Shown here piece after piece: positions 1-8,466 of a DNA stretch of 64,000 bases (position 1 is its first letter; each line of letters begins with the position of its first letter). The notes beneath the pieces were generated by a model that saw nothing but the letters and a program-made list of their open reading frames with translations, had not been told where the DNA came from and ran no database searches. The position numbers and the translations under genes were made by a program. The stretch is from Luzula sylvatica (Eukaryota; Streptophyta; Magnoliopsida; Poales; Juncaceae): contig OX326956.1 in the NCBI GenBank assembly GCA_946800325.1, positions 9,031,167 to 9,095,166 of the forward strand. Direction: 5' to 3'.

Positions 1-1260
1 TCTCTCGAGCATCCTTGTTTCGGAAACTTGCATGCCCTCTCGAATTTCATTTCGAATCCCTCGTTCATGTCTCTCCATACGCTTATTCATTGCCTCTAAC
101 AACGACGTTATGTGAGCGAATCGCCTTTCATCCCTTTCCATCGGGACGTTCGAGCTTCTTACACTCTCACTCCTCTCACGTGGTCGAGCCTGGTTTGCAC
201 TGCCCTGGTCGGATGGATCGTCTCTCTCCAACCAACGGGTAGGATTTGGAGGAAGGTGGAACGCTCCTTCTTCATCTGGGTGATCGATAATCCATTCATG
301 AGCTTGGGCCGAATACCGAAACCTTTGACGAAGAAGGTTTAATTTTGACGCGAGGTTGATCGATGGTTCAGGTCGGAAATCCCAATCTTCCACCGGTATC
401 GAGACTCCTTGGAGATTCACCATTCGAGCGATCAATGTTCCATAGGGTAACGATGCATTCCTTATGTTCATGGCACTTTCCATGTGGCTTAATATGAGAT
501 GAGGCACATGGACAGGTAGTTGGTCCTCGTACCACATGCGATATAACAACAAGATATTTCGATCTTCGAGGTGTACGCTCAATTTTTCAACAGGAGCGAG
601 AATGTTATTACCAATTATCCAGACGAATTTTTCAGGAGCGGCCAAGTGTGACACTGCTGATAGTGATGCGTATCTATTCGTGACCACTTTCTTCATGGTT
701 TCGAACCCTTCGGTTTCAATTTTCCCCCAGCGGTCGTTGTACACCCGCTCTCCATCATCTTTGAGCCCGAACAAGTCGCACAAATTCTGCACCGAGATTA
801 CGACTTCCTCACCGAGAATAAACGAAGTTATCTTATCTTGGGCATGATCGAAGGTGGCGTTTGCATAGAATAGCCGAGTGATGATCTCATACGACCTTTC
901 GTTGAGACGCGCAAGGTTTGCAAATCCCCATTTTCGCTCGATTTCCTCGATCTTGTTGGAAAGAATAGGACAATTTCGTGGAAACTCGTAATAATAAGAT
1001 TTTGAGAGGGGTCTCCTTACCACAACGCTATTGAAAAGGAGTCCGGCTTCCTGGTTTCGAAAGAGATAATCGTTATTCGGATCAGTGAAATCGTAATCTG
1101 CTTGCATTCGTGCGCTGTGATTAGGCCTGTTGGCTGGCGTGCCTCTCTTCATGTGAACAATCGATGGAGGCGGTGGTATTTCTTGAGCTTTCGAGCTTTC
1201 TCCTGTTCTCTGCTGTTCCTTGGATTTCCCTTTTGATAAGAGGCTTCGATTGGCATCCAT
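1..1260 (-). CDS. Putative plant transposon protein (Transposase_32-like), partial, C-terminus outside window
   Basis: An uninterrupted minus-strand frame starts at the ATG at 1260-1258 and stays open for 420 codons to base 1, so its end lies beyond the window. The N-terminal ~60 residues are polar and low in complexity. Around residues 105-150 is a block with WGFANLARLNERSYEI, then LFYANA, then a strand-rich stretch ending NLCDLFGLKDDG. The pattern W-x2-L ... Y-x3-FYAN ... LFGL, followed later by an ILLLYRM segment and PYGTLIARM, is that of the plant-specific domain Pfam names 'putative plant transposon protein'. The last ~60 residues seen are charged and probably coiled coil. A CT-rich leader lies just upstream (1270-1315). 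It is in the same orientation as the copia pol whose stop is at 1764, so it may be an additional ORF of that element or a separate nested gene. Its biochemical role is unknown. Family call from memory of the motif; the open frame itself is certain. Confidence 0.72.
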   Translation of the reverse strand, partial: MDANRSLLSKGKSKEQQRTGESSKAQEIPPPPSIVHMKRGTPANRPNHSARMQADYDFTDPNNDYLFRNQEAGLLFNSVVVRRPLSKSYYYEFPRNCPILSNKIEEIERKWGFANLARLNERSYEIITRLFYANATFDHAQDKITSFILGEEVVISVQNLCDLFGLKDDGERVYNDRWGKIETEGFETMKKVVTNRYASLSAVSHLAAPEKFVWIIGNNILAPVEKLSVHLEDRNILLLYRMWYEDQLPVHVPHLILSHMESAMNIRNASLPYGTLIARMVNLQGVSIPVEDWDFRPEPSINLASKLNLLRQRFRYSAQAHEWIIDHPDEEGAFHLPPNPTRWLERDDPSDQGSANQARPRERSESVRSSNVPMERDERRFAHITSLLEAMNKRMERHERGIRNEIREGMQVSETRMLER

Positions 1261-1430
1261 GAAATCAAGCTTTTGAGAGAGAGAAGAGAGGGAGTTTTGG
1301 AAAGAGAAGATAAGGTTAAGGATTTCAAGTATGTAAATCGTGTCCTCTTAATTCTCTTCGTACGAGAAGATGAAACAAAGCGTCCATTGATGAGGGTCGG
1401 TTGCATGCAGATGGAGAGGAAATGCGACGA
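1261..1430 (-). other. CT-rich leader upstream of the 420-codon ORF
   Basis: Read on the minus strand this is a pyrimidine-rich leader (CTCCCTCTCTTCTCTCTCTC near 1270-1290) that ends at the ATG at 1260. CT-rich 5' leaders are common in plant transcripts. No convincing TATA box is visible between it and the palindrome cluster. It could equally be an intron end if the ORF is expressed by splicing from the retrotransposon transcript. Confidence 0.35.
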
Positions 1431-1637
1431 GTCCGTTCGAACGGACATTTGTGTGCGTTCGAACGTACACGCTTCTGGGTAAAAGGCGCCAAAGTATGAA
1501 AAGCATTCATAATCATATATATCTGTCCGTTCAGAACGCACTGTTCGTTCGTTCGAACGGACTTGAGTCTGGCAAGATGGTATTTGTTTAGTTCATTTGT
1601 TCGTTCAGAACGCATTCTTTTGTTCGTTCGAACGGAC
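1431..1637. promoter_or_regulatory. Cluster of TTCGAA / TTCnGAA palindromes (copy downstream of pol)
   Basis: At least six inverted-repeat sites lie within 207 bp. GTCCGTTCGAACGGAC at 1431-1446 is a perfect 16-bp palindrome; further sites are near 1453-1468, 1525-1541 (odd centre, TTCAGAA), 1543-1563, 1599-1614 and 1622-1637. The same words recur in the LTR at 6831-7282. The cluster sits between the pol stop and the extra ORF. A role as protein-binding sites or promoter elements is inference; only the palindromes are seen. Confidence 0.6.
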
Positions 1638-1763
1638 TAGATACTGAGTCGAGACCCGGATGTATTGACCCAAAGCACTGACCCTAGTTTGACAACTCTA
1701 TTTGTACTTATGATTATACAATGATTATGCAACTACATGAGACTAGACCCGATATGCTGAATT
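1638..1763 (-). other. Spacer downstream of copia pol; no 3' LTR seen
   Basis: The stretch after the pol stop shows neither a clear polypurine tract on the coding strand nor the LTR start TGTTGGTT that is present at 7616-7609. No copy of the LTR terminus (with the run of six or more C) occurs anywhere in 1-1763. The 3' LTR therefore lies beyond the left edge or has been lost. Confidence 0.5.
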
Positions 1764-2640
1764 TTAATTCTTGAGAGATAACATACCTAGCTTTAGTCGT
1801 AGATCGGAGAAAGAAGCAAATGGTAAAGGTTTTGTGAAGATGTCGGCAATTTGATTTTGAGTCTCTATCCATTCGAGTTTTACATCGCCTTTTTCCACGT
1901 GATCCCGAATGAAGTGGTGACGTATGTCGATATGCTTGGTTCGTGAATGGTGGACAGGGTTTTTCGAGATGCATATTGCGCTATTGTTGTCGCACAATAT
2001 GGGGATTTTACGGAAGTTCAAACCGTAGTCTCCGAGGGTTTGGTTCAACCATAGTAATTGAGCACAGCAGCTTCCTGCTGCGACATACTCGGCTTCGGCC
2101 GTCGATAAGGCTACCGAGTGTTGTTTACGACTTGACCATGATACAAGTAAACCTCCCAAAAATTGGCATGTACCGCTAGTGCTTTTTCGATCAACTCGGG
2201 ATCCGGCAAAATCCGCATCAGTGTATCCTACTAGGTTTAGGTTCCCACTATGCCCGTACCATATCCCAAGTTCAATTGTACCTTTTAAATAACGAAATAT
2301 GCGTTTTACGGCCGTGTAATGTGATACCTTGGGGTTAGCTTGAAATCTAGCGCACAAGCATACGGCGAACATGATGTCGGGACGACTTGCCGTTAGATAA
2401 AGAAGGCTTCCGATCATTCCTCTATAGGACGTAATGTCGAACGATTCGCCCTCTTCATCCGCATCCAATTTTGATTCCTTTGCCATTGGAGTGTCACTCG
2501 TTTTAGTTTGGTCCAACTCGAATCTCTTTAATAATTCGCGAGTGTACTTTGATTGGTTGACGAAAATTCCTTCACTTGATTGTGTGACTTGAAGACCCAA
2601 GAAGAATTTCAACTCTCCCATCATACTCATGGCAAATTCA
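1764..2640 (-). pseudogene. Copia pol, C-terminal part: end of RT and RNase H
   Basis: The frame resumes about position 2640 with [17 protein letters not shown], the RT segment that normally follows the YVDD box. The connection region SRPDIMFAVCLCARF comes next, then RNase H. RNase H signatures are YTDADFAGS with DRKSTSG, ALSTAEAEYVAA (acidic residue) and ILCDNNSAI (acidic residue), followed by the conserved SRTKHIDIRHHFIRDHVEKG and the tail ADIFTKPL. The frame ends with a stop at 1764-1766. It is one frame away from the upstream RT. An apparent start at 2765 is a GTG in the wrong reading context and is not a real N-terminus. The RNase H half itself shows no internal stop, so the lesion is confined to the junction near 2640. 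Confidence 0.9.
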
Positions 2641-4795
2641 GTGTGAAGAGGGTGGTGTCGATTATCCCTCTCACGAAACCATTTGAGGTGAGAAATGAGG
2701 ATAGTCGATCGTACCATGCTCGTGGGGCTTGTTTCAATCCGTATAGGGCTTTTGAGAGTTTGCACACGTGATCGGGGAATTTAGGATCCTTAAATCCCGG
2801 TGGTTGCTCAACGTAGACTTCTTCTTCGATTTCACCATTTAGAAATGCACTCTTGACGTCCATTTGAAATAGTGTAAACCCCTCAATAGCGGCGTAAGCT
2901 AGGAGGAGTCGTATTGCTTCTAGACGAGCCACTGGAGCAAAGGTTTCTTCGAAATCGATCCCTTCTCGTTGTTTGAATCCTTGAGCGACGAGTCTCGCCT
3001 TGTTTCGTACTACGTTTCCGTGTTCATCAAGTTTATTTCGAAAGATCCATCGAATCCCAATGATCGAACGATTCATGGGTTTTGGAACCAACATCCAAAC
3101 TTGATTTCTTTCAAATTGTTCCAATTCTTCTTGCATTGCTATAATCCAATCTTCATCTAGATTTGCTTCCTTGAAGGATTTTGGCTCGGTGTGAGAAAGA
3201 TATGCGCAATGAGCTACGTAGTTGTGGACACGAGACCGAGTTCGTACACCTTCTCGGGGATCTCCAACAACGTTTGTGAGAGGATGGTGGGGTACTTCTC
3301 GGAGAACCTCGGGGATTTGGTAAGGGGTTTCACTCTCTTCTTCCTCTTCCTCCCGTTCTTCCTCTTCTGGAGGATCATTGTTTTCTCTCGGAGGTTCATC
3401 AAGAGTTATGTCGAAGTGTTGATATTCTAGCTCGGCTTGTTTTCTCGGTGATTTAGCAATTGTTTCCGTGACTTCACCTACATTTAAGCTACCTTTCTCG
3501 GCTTCCTTGTTAGTTTCATCAAAATGTACGTGAACGGATTCACATACGACTCGTGTTGATCGTATGTAAACTCGGTATGCTTTACTTGTGCTTGAGTAAC
3601 CGACAAATATTCCTTCAATGGATTTTGGATCGAGTTTGTCTCGATTACTCAATTCATCCAAGATATAGCATTTGCATCCAAATACTCTCATGTAAGAGAC
3701 ATTTGGATTTCCCCCATACCATAGCTCATATGGCGTCGTCTTCAAAATAGGCCTTAAGCTAACCCTATTCACCACATGACATGCGGTGTTAGTGGCTTCA
3801 GCCCAAAGATATTTTGGAGACGGATGCTCACTTAGCATGGTACGGGCAAGTTCAATTAACGTTCGATTTTTACGTTCAACCACACCATTTTGTTGAGGTG
3901 TGCGAGGAGCTGAAAATTCGCGTATATATCCCTTTTTATGACAAAATTCATCAAATTTTGCATTTCGAAATTCACCTCCATTGTCACTTCGAATGATGAC
4001 AATTGAGGTGCCTTTTTCATTTTCAACGAGAGTGCAAAATTTGATGAAGTTGTCACACGTTTCACTCTTATGAAGTAAATAATGTATCCATGTGAAACGT
4101 GAATAATCATCCACAATAACAAACATATACCTTTTATTACCTATGCTTGTAACGCTCATTGGTCCGCAAAGATCAAGATGGATGAGTTGAAGAGGTCGAT
4201 TCGTGGTGATCATGTTCTTTGATTTGAACCCGGACGATCTAGTGTGCTTACCTTTTTCACACGCATCGCATAATCCTTCTAGTTCAAGTTTATGTGAGGG
4301 AAGTCCTCTAACTAATTGCTTTTTGGACAACCTATGTATAGTTTTCATGCAAATGTGACCTAACCGTCTATGCCATAATCGAGATACTGATTCTGATACA
4401 GTGAGACAATGGATTCCCGGCACGAATGATTCGAAATCAAAGTAGTATATATTTTCGTGTCGGGTTCCTTTGCATACTGTGGTATTGTCTTTCATTCGAT
4501 CAATTAAGCATGAGAGTTGATCGAATTTCACACAATATCCGGCATCACATAATTGGCTTATGCTAATCAAATTATGTTTAAGTCCAGTTACAAGATAGAC
4601 ATTCTCTAAAGTCCAATTTGAGGTACCTATTGAACCGATACCAATAATTTTACCTTTTTGATTTCCTCCGAAGGTAACGTCTCCTCCCTTGAACGGTTCG
4701 AGAGATTTGAACATCTCTCGATCCCAAGTCATATGTCTAGAGCAACCACTATCTAGACACCATTTTGATGACTTTGTTCTGGAAGTTAGGCCCAT
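2627..4795 (-). pseudogene. Copia pol, N-terminal part: protease, integrase, first half of RT
   Basis: The frame is 722 residues long. The aspartic protease active site is [11 protein letters not shown] at residues 15-25; many relatives have G where this copy has W. GAG-pre-integrase carries the HHCC zinc site: H142, H147, C176, C179. The integrase core has D208 (HLDLCGP), D271 (SDNGGEF) and E307 ([10 protein letters not shown]), with 35 residues between the last two. RT starts near residue 550 ([20 protein letters not shown]) and contains the first catalytic aspartate in [12 protein letters not shown] and the [17 protein letters not shown] motif. The frame then breaks after DTTLF at about 2645 and stops at 2627, before the second RT aspartate pair. 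The role would be element integration and reverse transcription; this copy cannot do the latter. The first methionine is probably not a natural start, because gag and pol are normally one polyprotein. Confidence 0.93.
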
Positions 4796-4931
4796 CTATA
4801 AGAAATTCATATTAGTTAAACCAAAAAGAAATTGAAATTGACTAATATGAATTCTTACTGACTATACTCCCCCTAAATGTTTTGGCTTATGGTATGGTAT
4901 ACTAGGGAGTATAGTGTCTCAGGTTAGGTTT
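4796..4931 (-). other. Gag-pol spacer with two perfect inverted repeats and a purine tract
   Basis: Bases 4804-4816 pair perfectly with 4841-4853 (13 bp), and 4861-4871 pair perfectly with 4905-4915 (11 bp), so two hairpins can form back to back. On the coding strand the segment contains AGGGGGAG (4874-4867), a polypurine-tract-like word. Gag has stopped and pol has not yet begun. The spacer could be a decayed linker, an intron-like segment (it ends CTTATAG just before the pol ATG on the minus strand), or a central purine tract. None of these can be decided from one copy. Confidence 0.5.
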
Positions 4932-6140
4932 TTACACCCTAGGGGGTCCTATACCAAGGGAGGTAGAGGAACCCATTGAGTGACGATCTTTACGCATCCA
5001 CATGACGTTTTGTGCCACTTTTGGATTGCGAAGATTACACCCGGTTGAGACATGACCGATTTTGCAACAATAGTTACAAAATGCTACGGTGGGCTTATTT
5101 GTGGGTGTGGTACTCTTCACAAAATAGTCCGAGAGTTTATTCGGATTACTTCTCTTAGAGGTTATCGATTTTGGCATTTGATATAGGTTATTTGATTTGG
5201 GTTTATTTTGCTTAACATTATTTTGTTTAAATTGTTTATGCATGTTGGTGAAATGTTTGGGGAACTCTTGTTGATATGAAGCTTCGGTGTAGTTTGTCAC
5301 TTCATAGAAATACCCGTTTGGTCCCCTTTTGAACAAACACTCGGTTTGTCCCACATTAGTATGTCTGGGTTGTGATTTTTGTGTAAAATGATTGTTCCTA
5401 TAATTATTATTTACACGTTTAGGTTGTTCATTTTTAGCATATTTACCTTTGTTGTAATCATGGTACATAAAAGCATTTCCATGACTACTTACTTTATGGT
5501 TTTCCCATTTAGATTTTTGATTTTGAGATATCGAAAGGTTGGGATTATTATTATTGCTAATTTTCTTATGTCCTAAACTAGATTTATCATTGGGCTTTTG
5601 TCCCGTTAATGACGATTTTAAGACATCATCCAATGAAGGGGGAATCAATGCAATCATTGTACATGCCCTCTTCAAGGACTCATTTTCAACTTTCATAGTT
5701 TGAATTTCGACTTTTAAATGAGAAATCTCACATTTTAGGGTTTTACATTCACATTTTGAAAATCCTTTAAATTCATTTATTTGAGTTTTGTATGCCAAAA
5801 TGGATAGCTCAAGAGAAGCTACCTTATCCTTGAGAGCTTGGGTGGGACTTTCAAGTTTACCCTCATTTAGTTGAGAGTTACCTTCATCCCTAAGAAACTC
5901 ATCACAAGATTCGATTTCTAGTTTGGATGCGGGAGAAAATTCAGGTCTGGGTAACGATTTGATTCCATATAGAGAGTTCGTACGTACCTCATAACTTTTG
6001 TCATGTGTCGAGCTTAGAGTGGGAGAGGAAGGTTCTGCGTCTGCAATTATGGGCTGGTGGTGTGTCGAAGTTAGACCTCGTTCAATACGGAGAGAGTGAA
6101 TGGCTGCTTCCACCGCGCTCATGGGATTAATTTCAGCCAT
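4932..6140 (-). CDS. Copia gag, probably N-terminally shortened
   Basis: The frame has 402 codons and starts only 56 bp downstream of the primer-binding site. Residues ~105-165 form a leucine/lysine/glutamate-rich coiled coil with cysteine-containing segments (CECKTLKCEI). This is followed by asparagine- and lysine-rich basic sequence. Near residue 355 is a CCHC zinc knuckle, C-NY-C-CKIG-H-VSTG-C, which binds RNA in Gag proteins. The coiled coil plus basic region plus zinc knuckle is the C-terminal half of copia Gag. The N-terminal UBN2 capsid-like region usual in plant copia Gag is not recognisable, so this copy may be internally deleted or may belong to a lineage with a divergent N-terminus. 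A stop separates it from protease. Confidence 0.82.
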   Translation of the reverse strand: MAEINPMSAVEAAIHSLRIERGLTSTHHQPIIADAEPSSPTLSSTHDKSYEVRTNSLYGIKSLPRPEFSPASKLEIESCDEFLRDEGNSQLNEGKLESPTQALKDKVASLELSILAYKTQINEFKGFSKCECKTLKCEISHLKVEIQTMKVENESLKRACTMIALIPPSLDDVLKSSLTGQKPNDKSSLGHKKISNNNNPNLSISQNQKSKWENHKVSSHGNAFMYHDYNKGKYAKNEQPKRVNNNYRNNHFTQKSQPRHTNVGQTECLFKRGPNGYFYEVTNYTEASYQQEFPKHFTNMHKQFKQNNVKQNKPKSNNLYQMPKSITSKRSNPNKLSDYFVKSTTPTNKPTVAFCNYCCKIGHVSTGCNLRNPKVAQNVMWMRKDRHSMGSSTSLGIGPPRV

Positions 6141-6195
6141 TAGATCGTAAAGTACAAGTTTATCCTTAATAAATTTAAGAGATGGTTAGTACCCT

Positions 6196-6207
6196 GCTCT
6201 GATACCA
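6196..6207 (-). other. Primer-binding site for initiator tRNA-Met
   Basis: The minus strand reads TGGTATCAGAGC, the classical complement of the 3' end of plant initiator tRNA-Met used to prime minus-strand DNA synthesis in copia elements. It follows the LTR end by two bases. Confidence 0.95.
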
Positions 6208-6790
6208 ATTATTGGTTAATTCTAACCTAGAGGGGGGTAAATTCGGCAATCTAACTTATACTTAGTTTAGATTTAAACCTAATTTACGGTGCGGAATAAA
6301 TAATAATTTGGATGATAAAGATGATACCGTACAAACACTTTGACACAAGATGTTTGTTTACGAAGTTCGGTAGGTGGTTGCTTTGTAGCTTTAACTCACC
6401 CTTTACTCGCTTAATTGACCGACTCAATTATTCACGAGTACCTACGTCTCCGGGAATGCCTTGTGCCTCTTTTTGGCCTTCGATTGAATTCCAACTCAAC
6501 TCGATTACAAGGATTTGCCTAGATCGATTTACACGCTTCTATCGATCTATAGCTTAGGCTCTTTACAATTTGTTGCACTAGCCTATTACACTTTTTCACT
6601 AATCGAGCTACAACGTGATCGGTCACGTGAGTGGGATACGATTAGTGGAGAATATCGAAAGTAGATCAACGATCTAAAGAGGTTTCTCAAGCTATCAATG
6701 GATATAGATAATCACAGCTTAGGGTTTCTCTCTTTTTAGGTTTGAAAGTTTGAAAATGAGGAAGTGAGAGAGAGAGACCCATGAAGGATT

Positions 6791-6799
6791 CTATTTATA
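6791..6799 (-). promoter_or_regulatory. LTR TATA box
   Basis: TATAAATAG on the minus strand is a canonical plant TATA box, placed inside the LTR between the palindrome cluster (upstream) and a CT-rich leader (downstream, about 6780-6755). Transcription would start about 25-35 bases further on, near 6765. Confidence 0.75.
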
Positions 6800-6830
6800 C
6801 TCTCTATAGAAATCCTTCAGAAAACTTGCA

Positions 6831-7282
6831 GTGCGTTCGAACGCATACAGTCCGTTCAGAACGCACTTGAAGTTTGCACTAGCCGTTTCAAAATAACGTG
6901 CAAGTACATCTTGGGTCCGTTCAAACGGACAATGTCCGTTCGTAACGGACTCAATTATACATAGCATTTTGCGTTCACAGGAACAAGAGTCCGTTCAACG
7001 CACTGAAAAGTGGGTGAACGGATTCCAGGTTGTCCGTTCGAACGCACATGTGTGTTCGTTCGAACGCACACATCCCTGTGACATATTTCCGTTCACAGGA
7101 AAGATTGTCCGTTCAACGCACTCAGAAGGTGAGTGAACGGATTCTAATTGTCCGTTCGAACGGACATGATTGTTCGTTCGAACGCATACATCCCTGTGAC
7201 ACGTTTGGTTCTAATCAAGCTTTACAGTTTTGATATTTAGCAAGTCCGTTCTGAACGGACTTTGAGTTCGTTCAGAACGCAC
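6831..7282. promoter_or_regulatory. Palindrome cluster in the LTR U3 region
   Basis: At least eleven inverted-repeat sites of the form GTnCGTTCGAACGnAC or GTnCGTTCnGAACGnAC occur, at about 6831, 6850, 6915, 6934, 7032, 7052, 7150, 7171, 7244 and 7266, plus degenerate half-sites. 7150-7165 repeats the perfect 16-mer seen at 1431-1446. They lie just upstream of the TATA box, as enhancer sites would. Heat-shock elements need two bases between TTC and GAA; here the spacing is zero or one, so that reading does not fit. Confidence 0.65.
6967..7201. repeat. 118-bp tandem duplication inside the LTR
   Basis: The segment beginning GCGTTCACAGG near 6971 and ending CATCCCTGTGAC at 7071-7082 is repeated with an offset of 118 bases (7089 to 7200), with scattered substitutions. 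Each copy carries two full palindromes and two half-sites, so the duplication multiplied the palindrome number. Confidence 0.8.
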
Positions 7283-7616
7283 TTCCTGCTTGACTGAACT
7301 CTTTGTTATTTTGAACATGATTTTACTTGAGGTCTACTAGGTTTGTACCTATGGTTTATTTGTGGCGTATCCCACTCACGGAAGGCTTCAACATCTTGAG
7401 TCTTGATGTGTTCCAATGGCCTTCCTTGTGTTCTTCTTTTCTTGTTTATCTTGAGACTTCATGTCCTGATTCTTGATGTAATCCAATGAACTCCTCCTTC
7501 ACAAGTCCTCCTTCATCTTCGTATCGTACCTATGTTATCCTGCACTTTTCTGGATGTATACATTAGTACTGACAGTGTTTTGAAATAATCAAACTACCAG
7601 GAAATTTGAACCAACA

Positions 7617-7767
7617 GACAGGACCGGACAAGACACCACACGGCATGACAGGACAGGACAAGACATGAAAATACACGACATGACAGGCCATGACAGGACA
7701 GGACAGGACAATGACAATGACAGGACATAACATGACATGACAGGGCAGGACAAAGACAATGACATGG
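7617..7767. repeat. GACAG/GACAT pentamer tract, copy 1
   Basis: About 150 bp of degenerate pentamers (GACAG, GACAT, GACAA) start at the first base outside the LTR. The tract, including its irregularities such as CACCACACGG and GAAAATACAC, is repeated almost unchanged 700 bp further on. Confidence 0.85.
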
Positions 7768-8174
7768 GCGGGATTTGAAAATCCCGCCAAAAACACAATA
7801 GGCGGCATTTGCAAATTCCGCCAAAAACACAATAGGCGGGATTTGCAAATCCCGCCAAAAACACAATAGGCGGGATTTGTGCAAATCCCGCCAAAAACAC
7901 AATAGGCGGGATTTGCAAATACCGCCAAAAACACAATAGGCGGGATTTGTAAATCCCGCCAAAAACAAAATAGGCGGGATTTACAAATCCCGCCAAAAAC
8001 ACAGTAGGCGGGATTTACAAATCCCGCCAAAAACACAATAGGCGGGATTTGCAAATCCCGCCAAAAACACTATAGGCGGGATTTGCAAATCCCGCCAAAA
8101 ACACAATAGGCGGGATTTGAAAATCCCGCCTAAAACACAATAGGCGGGATTTGCAAATCCCGCCAAAAACGCAA
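7768..8174. repeat. 34-bp palindromic minisatellite, block 1 (12 units)
   Basis: Each unit is the arm GGCGGGATTTG, its exact reverse complement CAAATCCCGCC, and a 12-base spacer AAAAACACAATA. Several units have a TG insertion or a substitution at the centre of symmetry, while the arms are kept. The arm on the minus strand reads TTGGCGGG, which fits the plant E2F-site consensus TTSSCGSS. The minus strand is open in all frames through the block, but this is a by-product of a stop-free 34-bp unit (34 is not a multiple of 3). Confidence 0.93.
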
Positions 8175-8466
8175 TTGACATGACCAGACAGGACATTACA
8201 GGACAGGGAACGACAGGACATGGCAGGACAAGACAAGACAGGACATGACAAGACATTACAGGAAAGGACAGGACAGGAGATGACAGGACAGGACCCGACA
8301 TGACAGAACAGGACAGGACAGGACCGGACAAGACACCACACGGCATGACAGGACAGGACAAGACATGAAAATACACGACATGACAGGCCATGACAGGACA
8401 TGACAGGACAATGACAATGACAGGACATGACATGACATGATAGAGCAGGACAAAGACAATGACATG
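8175..8466. repeat. GACAG/GACAT pentamer tract, copy 2 (extended)
   Basis: This pentamer tract separates the two palindrome blocks. Its last ~150 bp (from 8317) match 7617-7766 at an exact offset of 700 bases. The first ~140 bp are additional pentamers not present in copy 1. Confidence 0.85.

Larger units (their letters stand above)
1764..7616 (-). mobile_element. Ty1/copia LTR retrotransposon, defective, 5' LTR to RNase H
   Basis: The domain order on the minus strand is LTR, primer-binding site, gag, protease, integrase, RT, RNase H, which is the Ty1/copia order (integrase before RT). The element starts at 7616 (TGTTGGTT) and pol ends at 1764. If the 420-codon ORF at 1260-1 belongs to it, the element continues past the left edge. 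No target-site duplication can be checked because the 3' end is not in view. It is not autonomous: the gag frame lacks an obvious N-terminal UBN2 region, gag and pol are separated, and RT has an internal deletion. The long LTR, the tRNA-Met primer site and a possible third ORF recall the SIRE/Maximus lineage, but the lineage is inference. Confidence 0.93.
6210..7616 (-). repeat. 5' LTR of the copia element (1407 bp)
   Basis: The left-hand boundary in element direction is TGTTGGTT (7616-7609) and the other end is AACCAATA (6217-6210), next to the primer-binding site. The ends form a 7 of 8 inverted repeat; the terminal CA has become TA. The C-run and CTCTAGG word near 6225-6240 (minus strand) resemble the LTR ends of related plant elements. 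The LTR contains a TATA box, a palindrome cluster and a 118-bp tandem duplication. The ends are inferred from the inverted repeat and the primer site, because there is no second LTR to compare. Confidence 0.8.

Noticed and set aside
6831..7282. Heat-shock elements like those in heat-activated copia elements
   Set aside because: Heat-shock elements need TTC and GAA separated by two bases; here they are separated by none or one.
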